A DNA stretch of 64,000 bases from Galliscardovia ingluviei (GTDB lineage: Bacteria > Actinomycetota > Actinomycetes > Actinomycetales > Bifidobacteriaceae): contig NZ_BMDH01000001.1 in NCBI RefSeq assembly GCF_014635685.1, forward strand, positions 558,001 to 622,000, read 5' to 3'. The notes beneath the pieces were generated by a model. It had not been told where the DNA came from. It searched no databases and was given only the letters and a program-made list of their open reading frames with translations. The first letter of the stretch is position 1; every line of letters starts with the position of its first letter. The translations under genes were made by a program, and so were the position numbers. Positions 35,290-43,933 of this stretch are shown in pieces.

Positions 35290-36438
35290 ATGGCTAGTTC
35301 ACAATCAATTTTATTTGATCAGCCGGGTCCTCGCGGTAAGCGTCTTATCAACACTTTAAATCTGATTGCTTTGGTGTTGGTGGCTCTGGTAGTTATTGCT
35401 GTGTTAATGCGACTGCATAACCCTCCTGATGGTGAGAATCAGTTAGATTGGCAATTGTGGAAACCAGCGCTTGAATCTGAGGCGTGGACTGATTTTTATC
35501 TTCCAGGCTTATGGATGACGCTAAAAGCTACTACTGTTGCAGTTATTGGTTCAGTTATTTTCGGACTGATTTTTGGTATCGGTCGATTGCTTCCGAATAT
35601 CATTATTCGACTTGTTGCTGGCGCTATTGTTGAGTTCTGCCGCGCGGTTCCAGTGCTGTTGATGATGATTTTCTTCTGGCGATGGTTTGCGTTCGTTGGT
35701 ATCGAATCAGCATCATATTGGGCTGTTGTTGTTGGTTTGGTGTTGTATAACGGGTCCGTTGTTGCTGAATTAGTACGTTCTGGTGTTGGTAATTTGCCAA
35801 ATGGCCAGCATGAAGCTTCGATGGCATTAGGATTGACACGTACTCAATCGTTGATCTATATTGAGGTTCCACAAGCAATTACCGCTATGCTTCCTGCTGC
35901 TGTAACGCAGCTTGTAGTGGTGCTGAAGGATACCGCATTAGGTTCGATTATTATGTATACGGATCTATTGCAAGAATCTCGACGCTTGGGATCGATGTAC
36001 TTCAATATTCTGCAAACACTTGTTGTTGCCGCTATTGTGTACTTCTTTGCTTGTTGGTTGCTTTCTCGTCTCGCTGAGTGGTTGCCATCGTATTTGGCAA
36101 AGCGTACTGCGGCTCCAATAGATACCGATGCTGTTGCTCCTATTGCAGCAGGTGACGCTTCGAATATCAATCAGATTGCTGTGGCGCGTGAGGTGGAGAA
36201 TCGTCCATTTGGTGGTGTTCCACGTCAGTATCATGTTCATCATCGTGGTAGCAATGCTTCTATTCAGCATTGGCGCCGCACACGCTATGAGCAGGGCTAC
36301 GATGAATGGCATCCACGTGACCCACATAATCGAAATGTGATTCGTATGTTGAGTCAAAAACCGGTGCGTAGCCAAGACGACAAACAAATTGATGACACAA
36401 CGATGAATCCTCCAGTAGGTGATCCGAAAGTCGATTAA
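35290..36438 (+). CDS. gluD: Amino-acid ABC transporter permease (GluD type) with long C-terminal tail
   Basis: A 382-residue permease. The membrane part has its own EAA loop (HEASMALGLTRTQSLIYIEVPQAI) near residue 178. After the last span, around residue 262, there is a hydrophilic tail of about 115 residues rich in His, Arg, Asp and Asn, which is longer than usual for this family. The start has gaggagg upstream, one base after the gluC stop. Followed by a clear terminator. Confidence 0.88.
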   Translation: MASSQSILFDQPGPRGKRLINTLNLIALVLVALVVIAVLMRLHNPPDGENQLDWQLWKPALESEAWTDFYLPGLWMTLKATTVAVIGSVIFGLIFGIGRLLPNIIIRLVAGAIVEFCRAVPVLLMMIFFWRWFAFVGIESASYWAVVVGLVLYNGSVVAELVRSGVGNLPNGQHEASMALGLTRTQSLIYIEVPQAITAMLPAAVTQLVVVLKDTALGSIIMYTDLLQESRRLGSMYFNILQTLVVAAIVYFFACWLLSRLAEWLPSYLAKRTAAPIDTDAVAPIAAGDASNINQIAVAREVENRPFGGVPRQYHVHHRGSNASIQHWRRTRYEQGYDEWHPRDPHNRNVIRMLSQKPVRSQDDKQIDDTTMNPPVGDPKVD

Positions 36439-36479
36439 CTACAGTTGAGTATTCTGCTATCAACTGCTTGGACTACAGT

Positions 36480-36510
36480 AAGTACCCGTCACTTGGCGGG
36501 TACTTTTTTA
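36480..36510 (+). terminator. Rho-independent terminator of gluABCD
   Basis: AGTACCCG (36481-36488) pairs with CGGGTACT (36497-36504), followed by a run of six T. A second, weaker stem (36442-36466) lies just upstream. Confidence 0.9.
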
Positions 36511-36537
36511 CAGAGATGTTATTTGAATGGAGCGAGA

Positions 36538-37326
36538 ATGCGACGAGTACATGAGCAAGCTGAACAAGGTGAACAATATCAGCAATTGCATCATGTACGT
36601 AATCGTACCGCTGGCGCTATGGAATCGTTATTCTCCGCTATTGCTAAGCATTATGATGCCATCAATACGCTGGCAAGCTTTGGGTTCGATAGACTATGGC
36701 GTAAACGAGCAATAGATAAACTATCACATGCATTAGCTGCTACTGGCGCTCCAATAGATCGTGCTTATATTGCTGATATTGCTTGTGGTACTGGAACATC
36801 GAGTATCGTGTTAGCACGTAGGGGAGCAGAGGTTTTTGCTGGGGATGTGTCTTATGGCATGCTACGTATTGGAGAGCAGCGTAAGAGTGCATTACCAATG
36901 CAGGTGAGTCAACGTATCTGTTTTACGCATTGTGACGCGCACCATCTTCCTTTACATGATACAAGTGTAGATGCGGTAACAATATGTTTCGGCTTGCGTA
37001 ATATGGATTCGCGCGAGCAAGTATTTGCTGAATGTGCTCGTGTTGTCAAACCGGGTGGTGTGTTCATGTGTTTGGAATTTGATAATCCACATCATCGACT
37101 TTGGCGCGCGATAGTGCATCAAGTGAGTTCGTGCATGGTACTATGTGTGGCTGCAATATTTCGTCAAAATAGTAAACCATACCAATATTTATTGCAGTCA
37201 ATTAAGGATTGGCCGGGGGCAGCGTATATTACTGAGCAGCTGCTTACTCATGGCTTTGAAGATGTTCGCGTATATCGTTTGGGTTTTGGTATTGCGAGTA
37301 TTTGTATTGCATACCGGACGGCATAA
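36538..37326 (+). CDS. menG: Demethylmenaquinone methyltransferase (MenG/UbiE family)
   Basis: A 262-residue class I SAM-dependent methyltransferase. The SAM-binding motif is ADIACGTGTSS near residue 80; then CFGLRNMDSREQVFAECARVVKPGG, closely matching the UbiE/MenG signature, and FMCLEFDNP. The N terminus has the family's YDAINTLASFGFDRLWR segment. It would methylate demethylmenaquinone to menaquinone, the last step of the pathway. The ATG at 36538 has ggag 5 nt upstream. It stands alone, about 14 kb from the rest of the respiratory genes, just after a terminator. Ubiquinone synthesis is unlikely in this group. Confidence 0.83.
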   Translation: MRRVHEQAEQGEQYQQLHHVRNRTAGAMESLFSAIAKHYDAINTLASFGFDRLWRKRAIDKLSHALAATGAPIDRAYIADIACGTGTSSIVLARRGAEVFAGDVSYGMLRIGEQRKSALPMQVSQRICFTHCDAHHLPLHDTSVDAVTICFGLRNMDSREQVFAECARVVKPGGVFMCLEFDNPHHRLWRAIVHQVSSCMVLCVAAIFRQNSKPYQYLLQSIKDWPGAAYITEQLLTHGFEDVRVYRLGFGIASICIAYRTA

Positions 37327-37601
37327 TCGAGGATGTCCGTTTAACAGTCGGATGGTAACTGCTTGAGTATAGTTGCTATTCGCGCGTGTCTTTTGTGAAA
37401 ATTTTCAAACAGAATACAACAATTCATGTTCTTAAAAGTTACTTTTATGCAAAAAATCTTGTTAAAATGTTTGATGTAGTTCACTTCTTTATTAAGCAAC
37501 GTTTTTTGTCTCAAATGTAACCAAAATGTGCAAATTTAGGGGTAGTGCTGCTGTTAAGCTCCATCTTGTTCCAATACACCAAAGAAGAGGAATAAGAACA
37601 C

Positions 37602-38996
37602 ATGGAACGAATGTTCAAGCTCAAGGAGAATGGAACTACAATCTCGACTGAAGTCTTTGCAGGCTTAACCACATTCTTCGCGATGTCCTATATCATTATC
37701 GTCAACCCTGGAATTCTTTCTCAAACCGGTATGCCATGGGGTGGCGTGTTCCTAGCAACCATTATTGCCGCAATCGCTGGCACATTAGTAATGGGTCTGT
37801 TTGCTAATGTCCCTTATGCTCAGGCCGCAGGTATGGGTCTGAACGCATTCTTTACTTTCACTGTGGTAAAAGGTTTAGGTTTCACCTGGCAAGAAACACT
37901 ATGCATGGTGTTCTTGTGCGGTTTAATCAACATTCTTATTACCGTAACCAAAATTCGTAAACTTATTATCCAGTCCATTCCGCCAATGTTGCAGCATGCA
38001 ATCGGCGGTGGTATCGGTCTATTCGTTGCCTATGTAGGTATGCTTAATGCTGGTTTAATCACCTTTACACCAAAGGATGTAGAAGCCGCAGGAAAGGGTT
38101 TGCCAGTAGCCGCAACACCAGGTCTTGCAACCTTTAATCAGCCAGCATTGTGGGTATTCCTCTTTGGATTATTCCTTGCCATTATTTTTGCAGTGCTCAA
38201 GCTCAAGGCTGGCATGTTGCTTTCAATTATCGGCGCAACCATCATTGGTATCCCATTTGGAGTAACAACCATGGGTTCCTCGGTTGGTATCGGCGAGGCA
38301 TTTGCACAATTGCCACAGACCTTTGGCGTAATTTTCACAGCAGACGGTTTCCCAGCACTCTTTGGTGATGCTGCACGCTTGCCGTTGGTATTGCTTACCA
38401 TCTTCGCATTCTCTATGTCCGATACCTTTGACACTATCGGTACTTTTATCGGTACTGGTCGTCGTACTGGTATCTTCTCTGAGGCAGATGAGCAAGCTCT
38501 CGAAGCTGGTCATGGCTTTAGCTCAAAGATGGATCGTGCGCTCTTTGCAGACTCCATTGCAACCTCTATTGGCGCTATCTTCGGTACCTCCAATACAACG
38601 ACTTATGTAGAGTCCGCTGCTGGTATCGGTGTCGGTGGTCGAACTGGTTTGACTTCGGTTGTGGTTTCTATCTGCTTCGCGCTTTCTATTTTGCTTGCTC
38701 CACTGGTTTCCGCTGTACCAAGCGCTGCAACCGCAGGTGTATTGGTAATTGTGGGCTGCATGATGGCATCAAGCCTGCGCGAGATTGATTGGAATGATAT
38801 TGCTATTGCAATCCCGGCATTCTTTGCAGCAGTATTCATGGCATTGTCCTACTCCATTAGCTACGGCATTGCTGGTGGTTTCATCATGTACTGCGTGGTT
38901 AAGGTATGCCAGCGTAAGGCAAAGGAAGTAAGCCCAGTTATTTGGGTTGTTGCAGCATTGTTCATTATTGACTTTGTTGTACAGGCTATTCTCTAA
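37602..38996 (+). CDS. Purine (adenine/guanine/hypoxanthine) permease, AzgA-like NCS2 family
   Basis: A 464-residue membrane transporter with about 12-14 spans. The N-terminal STEVFAGLTTFFAMSYIIIVNP and AAGMGLNAFFTFTVV, and DTFDTIGTFIGTG and GTSNTTTYVESAAGIGVGGRTGLT further on, are diagnostic of the AzgA/PbuG branch. It would import purine bases with protons. The 275-bp region upstream (37327-37601) is AT-rich and probably holds the promoter, but I could not find a purine riboswitch in it. An aagaggaa lies about 8 nt before the start. Confidence 0.9.
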   Translation: MERMFKLKENGTTISTEVFAGLTTFFAMSYIIIVNPGILSQTGMPWGGVFLATIIAAIAGTLVMGLFANVPYAQAAGMGLNAFFTFTVVKGLGFTWQETLCMVFLCGLINILITVTKIRKLIIQSIPPMLQHAIGGGIGLFVAYVGMLNAGLITFTPKDVEAAGKGLPVAATPGLATFNQPALWVFLFGLFLAIIFAVLKLKAGMLLSIIGATIIGIPFGVTTMGSSVGIGEAFAQLPQTFGVIFTADGFPALFGDAARLPLVLLTIFAFSMSDTFDTIGTFIGTGRRTGIFSEADEQALEAGHGFSSKMDRALFADSIATSIGAIFGTSNTTTYVESAAGIGVGGRTGLTSVVVSICFALSILLAPLVSAVPSAATAGVLVIVGCMMASSLREIDWNDIAIAIPAFFAAVFMALSYSISYGIAGGFIMYCVVKVCQRKAKEVSPVIWVVAALFIIDFVVQAIL

Positions 38997-39029
38997 GACC
39001 TGTAGCACAAGCCTTACTGCTTAACAATT

Positions 39030-39056
39030 ACGGCGTCAGAATTACTCTGGCGCCGT
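39030..39056 (+). terminator. Hairpin after the purine permease
   Basis: ACGGCGTCAG (39030-39039) pairs with CTGGCGCCGT (39047-39056) with one G-T pair and a 7-nt loop. No T-run of note, but the position is right for a terminator. Confidence 0.6.
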
Positions 39057-39103
39057 TGTGCTATATTAAAGAGGTATCAACGGTAACACAAGTAGAAGCA
39101 AGC

Positions 39104-41698
39104 ATGTCTGAATCAAATACTGCACAGCAAACTCAAGAGCTCGTTGAAAGCGCATCCGAGCCACAAACACTGCTCGATTATCTTCCATGGAAAAGTGGTG
39201 TAGCGAGTGAGGATGAAATATACGAAGGCTTTACGAGGTGGACCACAGACAGAGGAATCACACTGTGGGAACATCAAGAAGAAGCCATTATGGATGTGCT
39301 TGCAGGTGATCATGTTATTTTATCAACGCCTACAGGTTCAGGTAAATCGTTGGTAGCTTTGGCCCTGCATGCTGCAGCGTTGTGTACTGGAAGAATTTCA
39401 TGGTATACAGCGCCAATTAAAGCACTAGTTTCCGAAAAGTTTTTTGAACTCATAGATATTTTGGGTCGTGATAATGTTGGTATGATTACCGGCGATACCA
39501 GCATCAATCCGGACGCGCCAGTGGTATGCTGCACTGAAGAAATTCTGGCTAATGCTGCATTACGTGAAGGCAAGCATTTAGATGTTGGCTGCGTTGCTAT
39601 GGATGAGTTTCATTTTTATGGTGACCCAGACCGAGGATGGGCCTGGCTGGTGCCATTGCTCACGTTGCCGCAAACACAATTTTTGCTTATGAGTGCCACA
39701 CTTGGTGATGTGAGCGGTATTGAACAAACATTGAGACATCATAGTGAACGAGCAGTAAGTCTTGTCGATCATGCAAAGCGTCCTATTCCATTAACATACG
39801 AATATCAAGTAACTCCTTTAGTAGATGCAGTAAGTCAAGCAGTTTCCCTTGGAGATAGCCCAGTTTATGTGGTGCATTTTGCGCAAGATGCTGCGTTAGA
39901 AACCGCACAAATGCTAGTAAATGCGGGATTGACGACAAAAGAACAACGCCAAGAAATAGCTCACGAACTTTCTGGAGTACGGTTTAGTACTGGCTTTGGA
40001 AAAATTTTGCAACGTTTGTTGCGTAACGGCATTGGCGTACACCATGCCGGCATGCTGCCACGATATCGGTTGCTCGTCGAGCAATTAGCGCAACGAGGAC
40101 TACTGCCTGTAATTTGTGGTACTGATACATTGGGAGTTGGTATTAATGTACCCATTCATACCGTCATTCTTACGCAACTTACCAAATTTGATGGCTATAC
40201 TATGCGTAGGCTTAAAGCACGTGAATTCCACCAGATAGTTGGTCGTGCTGGGCGTAGTGGATTCGATACTGAAGGAGTAGTTATCGCACTTGCTCCTGAA
40301 TATGAAATTGAAAATGCAAAAGCGCTAGCCAAAGCTGGTAACGATCCAAAGAAACTTAAAAAAGTTAAGCGCAAATCAGCGCCAGCAGGTTTTGTTGGCT
40401 GGAATGAAGATACTTTCCAAAAGTTAATTGATAAAGAGCCTGAAAGCTTAACCCCACATATGCAAATTACTCATGCTATGGTGCTAAATATAGTGCAGCA
40501 GGGCGGTAATGCGCGTCAGCATGTTGATCAGCTTATTGATGATAGTGGTGTCAGTGAAAAGCAACAGCTCAAATTACACCAACGTGCACAAGAAATTTTT
40601 GATACCTTACTCAATACCCATGTTATCGAAGTAGAGCAGCATGATGGTAAAGAATATTGGCGCACTACTATTGATTTACCTGATGATTTCGCGTTGAATC
40701 AGCCGTTAAGCCCATTCCTCATTGCTGCTCTTGAGTTACTTGACGTTGATAGTGATACCTATGCGCTTGGTGTTATTTCTATGGTAGAAGCAACATTAGA
40801 AGATCCAAGGCAAATTTTGCGCGTTCAAGAGCGCAAAGTAAAAGATAAAGCTATGCAAGAGATGAAAGATGACGGCATAGACTATGACGAACGTTTAGAG
40901 CGCTTGCAGGATATTACCTATCCTAAACCGCTTAACGACTTACTGAGTGCAGCATTTGCGCAGTACCGTCGTGATGTGCCGTGGGCGAATGATTATTATA
41001 TTTCACCAAAATCTGTGTTACGAGACATGGTGGAAACGGCTTCTGATTTTACCGGATACATTGCGCGCCTTGGCATTGCTCGTAGCGAGGGTACGCTATT
41101 GCGCTATCTAACTGATGCGTGGCGAGTTTTAGATAAAACGGTGCCTGAAGAAGCGAAAGATGAGCAGCTGTCTGATATTATTCATTGGCTTGAGCTTATT
41201 GTAAGAGGCGTTGATTCGAGTTTAGTGGACGCGTGGGCTCATGCAGGTGAACGTGTCAATGTTGAAGCGCTCAATGCCGCAGCACCAACACCATCAGGTC
41301 AAGTGGTTGCTGATAGGCGAGGACTTACCGTACTAGTACGCAATGCCATGTTCGCTAGAATTGAGCTGATTGATCAAGACAATGCACAAGCATTAAGTGC
41401 CTTGGATAGTCAGTGGGGCATGGGTTTGCGCGATTGGCAAGATGCGCTTGACGAGTTCTATGAAGCACATGAGTATGCGCGAATTGATTCCCATGCGCGA
41501 AATCCTCAACTTTGTGAGATTGACACCAGTGAAGAACAAAACAAACATATCTGGAAAGTACGCCAAATTATTGATGATGCAGAAGGAGATCATGATTTCA
41601 GCATTATGGGTATCGTTGATCTCGATGCTACGCAAAATAATGCCACGGTGATATTCAGTAAATATCGAGTCGGTTCTATAGAACATATGTTCGCATAA
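39104..41698 (+). CDS. Ski2-like DEAD/DEAH-box helicase (DUF3516 type)
   Basis: An 864-residue superfamily 2 helicase. Walker A is TPTGSGKS near residue 75; the DExH box is MDEFHFY; MSAT is motif III; the second RecA domain has GVHHAGMLPRYR and QIVGRAGRSGFD. The C-terminal part is an actinobacterial extension (DUF3516) of unknown role. The family is related to HelY and Ski2/Mtr4, with likely RNA or DNA unwinding activity. The start at 39104 avoids the terminator region upstream; a TTG at 39056 would be inside the hairpin. Confidence 0.85.
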   Translation: MSESNTAQQTQELVESASEPQTLLDYLPWKSGVASEDEIYEGFTRWTTDRGITLWEHQEEAIMDVLAGDHVILSTPTGSGKSLVALALHAAALCTGRISWYTAPIKALVSEKFFELIDILGRDNVGMITGDTSINPDAPVVCCTEEILANAALREGKHLDVGCVAMDEFHFYGDPDRGWAWLVPLLTLPQTQFLLMSATLGDVSGIEQTLRHHSERAVSLVDHAKRPIPLTYEYQVTPLVDAVSQAVSLGDSPVYVVHFAQDAALETAQMLVNAGLTTKEQRQEIAHELSGVRFSTGFGKILQRLLRNGIGVHHAGMLPRYRLLVEQLAQRGLLPVICGTDTLGVGINVPIHTVILTQLTKFDGYTMRRLKAREFHQIVGRAGRSGFDTEGVVIALAPEYEIENAKALAKAGNDPKKLKKVKRKSAPAGFVGWNEDTFQKLIDKEPESLTPHMQITHAMVLNIVQQGGNARQHVDQLIDDSGVSEKQQLKLHQRAQEIFDTLLNTHVIEVEQHDGKEYWRTTIDLPDDFALNQPLSPFLIAALELLDVDSDTYALGVISMVEATLEDPRQILRVQERKVKDKAMQEMKDDGIDYDERLERLQDITYPKPLNDLLSAAFAQYRRDVPWANDYYISPKSVLRDMVETASDFTGYIARLGIARSEGTLLRYLTDAWRVLDKTVPEEAKDEQLSDIIHWLELIVRGVDSSLVDAWAHAGERVNVEALNAAAPTPSGQVVADRRGLTVLVRNAMFARIELIDQDNAQALSALDSQWGMGLRDWQDALDEFYEAHEYARIDSHARNPQLCEIDTSEEQNKHIWKVRQIIDDAEGDHDFSIMGIVDLDATQNNATVIFSKYRVGSIEHMFA

Positions 41699-41707
41699 GA
41701 GTATGCT

Positions 41708-43084
41708 ATGAATATGGATCTTTTTTCTACAGCGTCAGTACCTGAAGAAACAACGCGCCCATTAGCAGTGCGTATGCGACCAACAACACTTGATGAAGTT
41801 GTCGGGCAACAGCATGTCTTAGTTGAGGGCTCTCCACTGAGACGTTTAGCATCTCCAGTAGGGCAAAATACGTTAGCAGCTCCGAGTTCAGTAATTTTAT
41901 TCGGACCTCCGGGTGTAGGTAAAACAACTTTGGCATATATTGTTGCCAAACAATCTGGCAGAGTATTCGAAGAATTATCTGCAGTAACTTCAGGGGTTAA
42001 AGAAGTGCGTGCAGTGCTTGAGCGTGCTCGGCAGCGATTAGTAACGAATGGTCAGGAAACGGTGCTGTTTATTGACGAAGTGCATCGCTTTTCTAAGTCG
42101 CAACAGGATGCCTTACTGCCCAGTGTAGAAAATAGAGATGTAACTTTTATCGCTGCAACTACAGAAAATCCAAGTTTTTCAGTAATTGCTCCACTTCTGT
42201 CACGATCAGTTACTGTTAAGCTCGAATCCTTAAGTAACGATGATATTAGAGAACTTCTTGACCGTGCATTAACTAGTAAACGAGGATTGAACCAGCAAGC
42301 ACAGCTCGATGATAATGCACGTGATCATATTATTCGCCTTGCTGCAGGAGACGCACGAAAAGCACTTACGATATTGGAAGCAGCATTTGGCACAACCATA
42401 CAAATACATGAGCAGCACCAAAGTGCGACTCAGCCACACATTACTGAGCAGGTTGTAGCACAAGTTTCTGATACTGTTGCGGTCCGATATGATAAAGCAG
42501 GTGACAATCATTATGATGTAATTAGTGCTTTTATCAAATCGATGCGCGGTTCTGATCCTGATGCAGCATTACACTATTTGGCGCGTATGCTGAGAGCGGG
42601 AGAAGATCCCCGGTTTATTGCCAGGCGTGTAATGATTGCGGCGGCTGAGGAAGTTGGTATGGCAGCGCCGCAAATACTACAAACAACAGTTGCAGCAGCT
42701 CAAGCCGTTGCAATGATTGGCATGCCGGAAGCAAGAATTATTCTGGCAGAAGCAGTGATCGCTGTTGCTACAGCACCTAAATCAAATGCGAGTTATCTTG
42801 CTATGGATGCTGCACTTGCAGATGTCGATGCTGGTAATATCGGACAAGTGCCATTACATCTACGTAATGCCCCAACACGATTGATGAAAGAGTGGGGGAA
42901 TCATGAAGGATACCAGTACGCGCATGATGCGCCAGGTGCTGTAGCTAGCCAGCAATATATGCCTGATGAACTTGTGGGACACGAGTATTACCATCCCAAT
43001 AACCGTGGTTATGAGCGGGAAGTAGGAGAGCGCCTAGAACATATTCGTGATATTCTGCATCGTGACGATACGAAGAAGTTGTAA
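41708..43084 (+). CDS. rarA: Replication-associated recombination protein RarA (MgsA)
   Basis: A 458-residue AAA+ ATPase related to clamp loaders. Walker A GPPGVGKTT near residue 65, Walker B VLFIDEVHRF, sensor I TTENPSFSV, and the C-terminal tetramerisation region (SFIKSMRGSDPDAALHYLARMLRAGEDP, then MIAAAEEVGMA) are typical. RarA acts at stalled replication forks. It begins 10 nt after the helicase stop, so the two are probably co-transcribed. Confidence 0.93.
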   Translation: MNMDLFSTASVPEETTRPLAVRMRPTTLDEVVGQQHVLVEGSPLRRLASPVGQNTLAAPSSVILFGPPGVGKTTLAYIVAKQSGRVFEELSAVTSGVKEVRAVLERARQRLVTNGQETVLFIDEVHRFSKSQQDALLPSVENRDVTFIAATTENPSFSVIAPLLSRSVTVKLESLSNDDIRELLDRALTSKRGLNQQAQLDDNARDHIIRLAAGDARKALTILEAAFGTTIQIHEQHQSATQPHITEQVVAQVSDTVAVRYDKAGDNHYDVISAFIKSMRGSDPDAALHYLARMLRAGEDPRFIARRVMIAAAEEVGMAAPQILQTTVAAAQAVAMIGMPEARIILAEAVIAVATAPKSNASYLAMDAALADVDAGNIGQVPLHLRNAPTRLMKEWGNHEGYQYAHDAPGAVASQQYMPDELVGHEYYHPNNRGYEREVGERLEHIRDILHRDDTKKL

Positions 43085-43135
43085 GGTGCTAAAATACCAA
43101 TGCAGGAGGAACATAATATTTTATAGAAAGTGAGT

Positions 43136-43933
43136 ATGGCAGTGGGTTCGTCGCGGAACAACACGCAGAATACGGCATCCGAATCAAAATCGGATGTACG
43201 GCGATACATTATGATTGTCGACGATGATCAGGCATTGGGGGAAATGCTTTCTATCGTATTACAATCTCAGGGTTTTCGTACTCAAATTTGTACTGATGGT
43301 ATTCAAGCATTGCAAACTTTGCAAGTTGTGCAGCCAGATATTATTCTACTTGATGTTATGTTGCCGGGAATGAGCGGTATAGCAGTTGCTCAACGTATAC
43401 GGCAGAATATCAGCACTAATGTGCCTATTATTATGCTAACTGCAAAGTCAGATACTCAAGATATTGTTACTGGACTTCAAGCTGGTGCTGATGATTACGT
43501 TGCGAAACCATTTCAGGTTGCAGAATTAGTTGCACGTATTCAAGCTAGATTACGTAGTATTCCACAAAACACCAATGATACGCAAAACGCTGTTCCAACG
43601 TCAACGGATATAGATTCCATGCCAGCAGTACTTACTGCAGGTGATATTACTGTTGATCGTAATGCTCATATTGTTACGAGACGCGGTGTTGATTTATATT
43701 TGACGCCTGTAGAATTTGACTTATTAACTACTTTAATTATGTTCCGTGGGGAAGTTTTAACACGTGGGGAGTTGCTTGAACGAGTATGGGGTTATCCATC
43801 TAATGGGGATGCAAGATTAGTAAACGTTCATATACAACGGCTGCGTCATAAACTTGAACTTGATCCAGAACATCCACAGTATATTGTTACCGTGCGCGGC
43901 TTGGGGTATCGATTTGAAATTGCGAGTGAGTAG
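43136..43933 (+). CDS. mtrA: Response regulator MtrA
   Basis: An OmpR-family regulator of about 265 residues. The receiver domain starts at YIMIVDDDQALG; the phosphorylated Asp is in ILLDVMLPGMSG; the conserved Thr and Lys are in MLTAKSDT and YVAKPF. A winged-helix domain follows (TPVEFDLLTTLI, RLVNVHIQRLRHKLE, VRGLGYRFE). It regulates cell-wall and division genes in actinobacteria with MtrB and LpqB. The first 22 residues are a Ser/Asn-rich extension; a GTG at 43130 is an alternative start. Confidence 0.9.
   Translation: MAVGSSRNNTQNTASESKSDVRRYIMIVDDDQALGEMLSIVLQSQGFRTQICTDGIQALQTLQVVQPDIILLDVMLPGMSGIAVAQRIRQNISTNVPIIMLTAKSDTQDIVTGLQAGADDYVAKPFQVAELVARIQARLRSIPQNTNDTQNAVPTSTDIDSMPAVLTAGDITVDRNAHIVTRRGVDLYLTPVEFDLLTTLIMFRGEVLTRGELLERVWGYPSNGDARLVNVHIQRLRHKLELDPEHPQYIVTVRGLGYRFEIASE

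Noticed and set aside
36445-36537. Longer menG reading frame from 36445
   Set aside because: It would cross the gluD terminator; the ATG at 36538 has a good ggag site.
37327-37601. Purine riboswitch before the purine permease
   Set aside because: I looked for the conserved junction and loop elements and did not find them; the region is only AT-rich.
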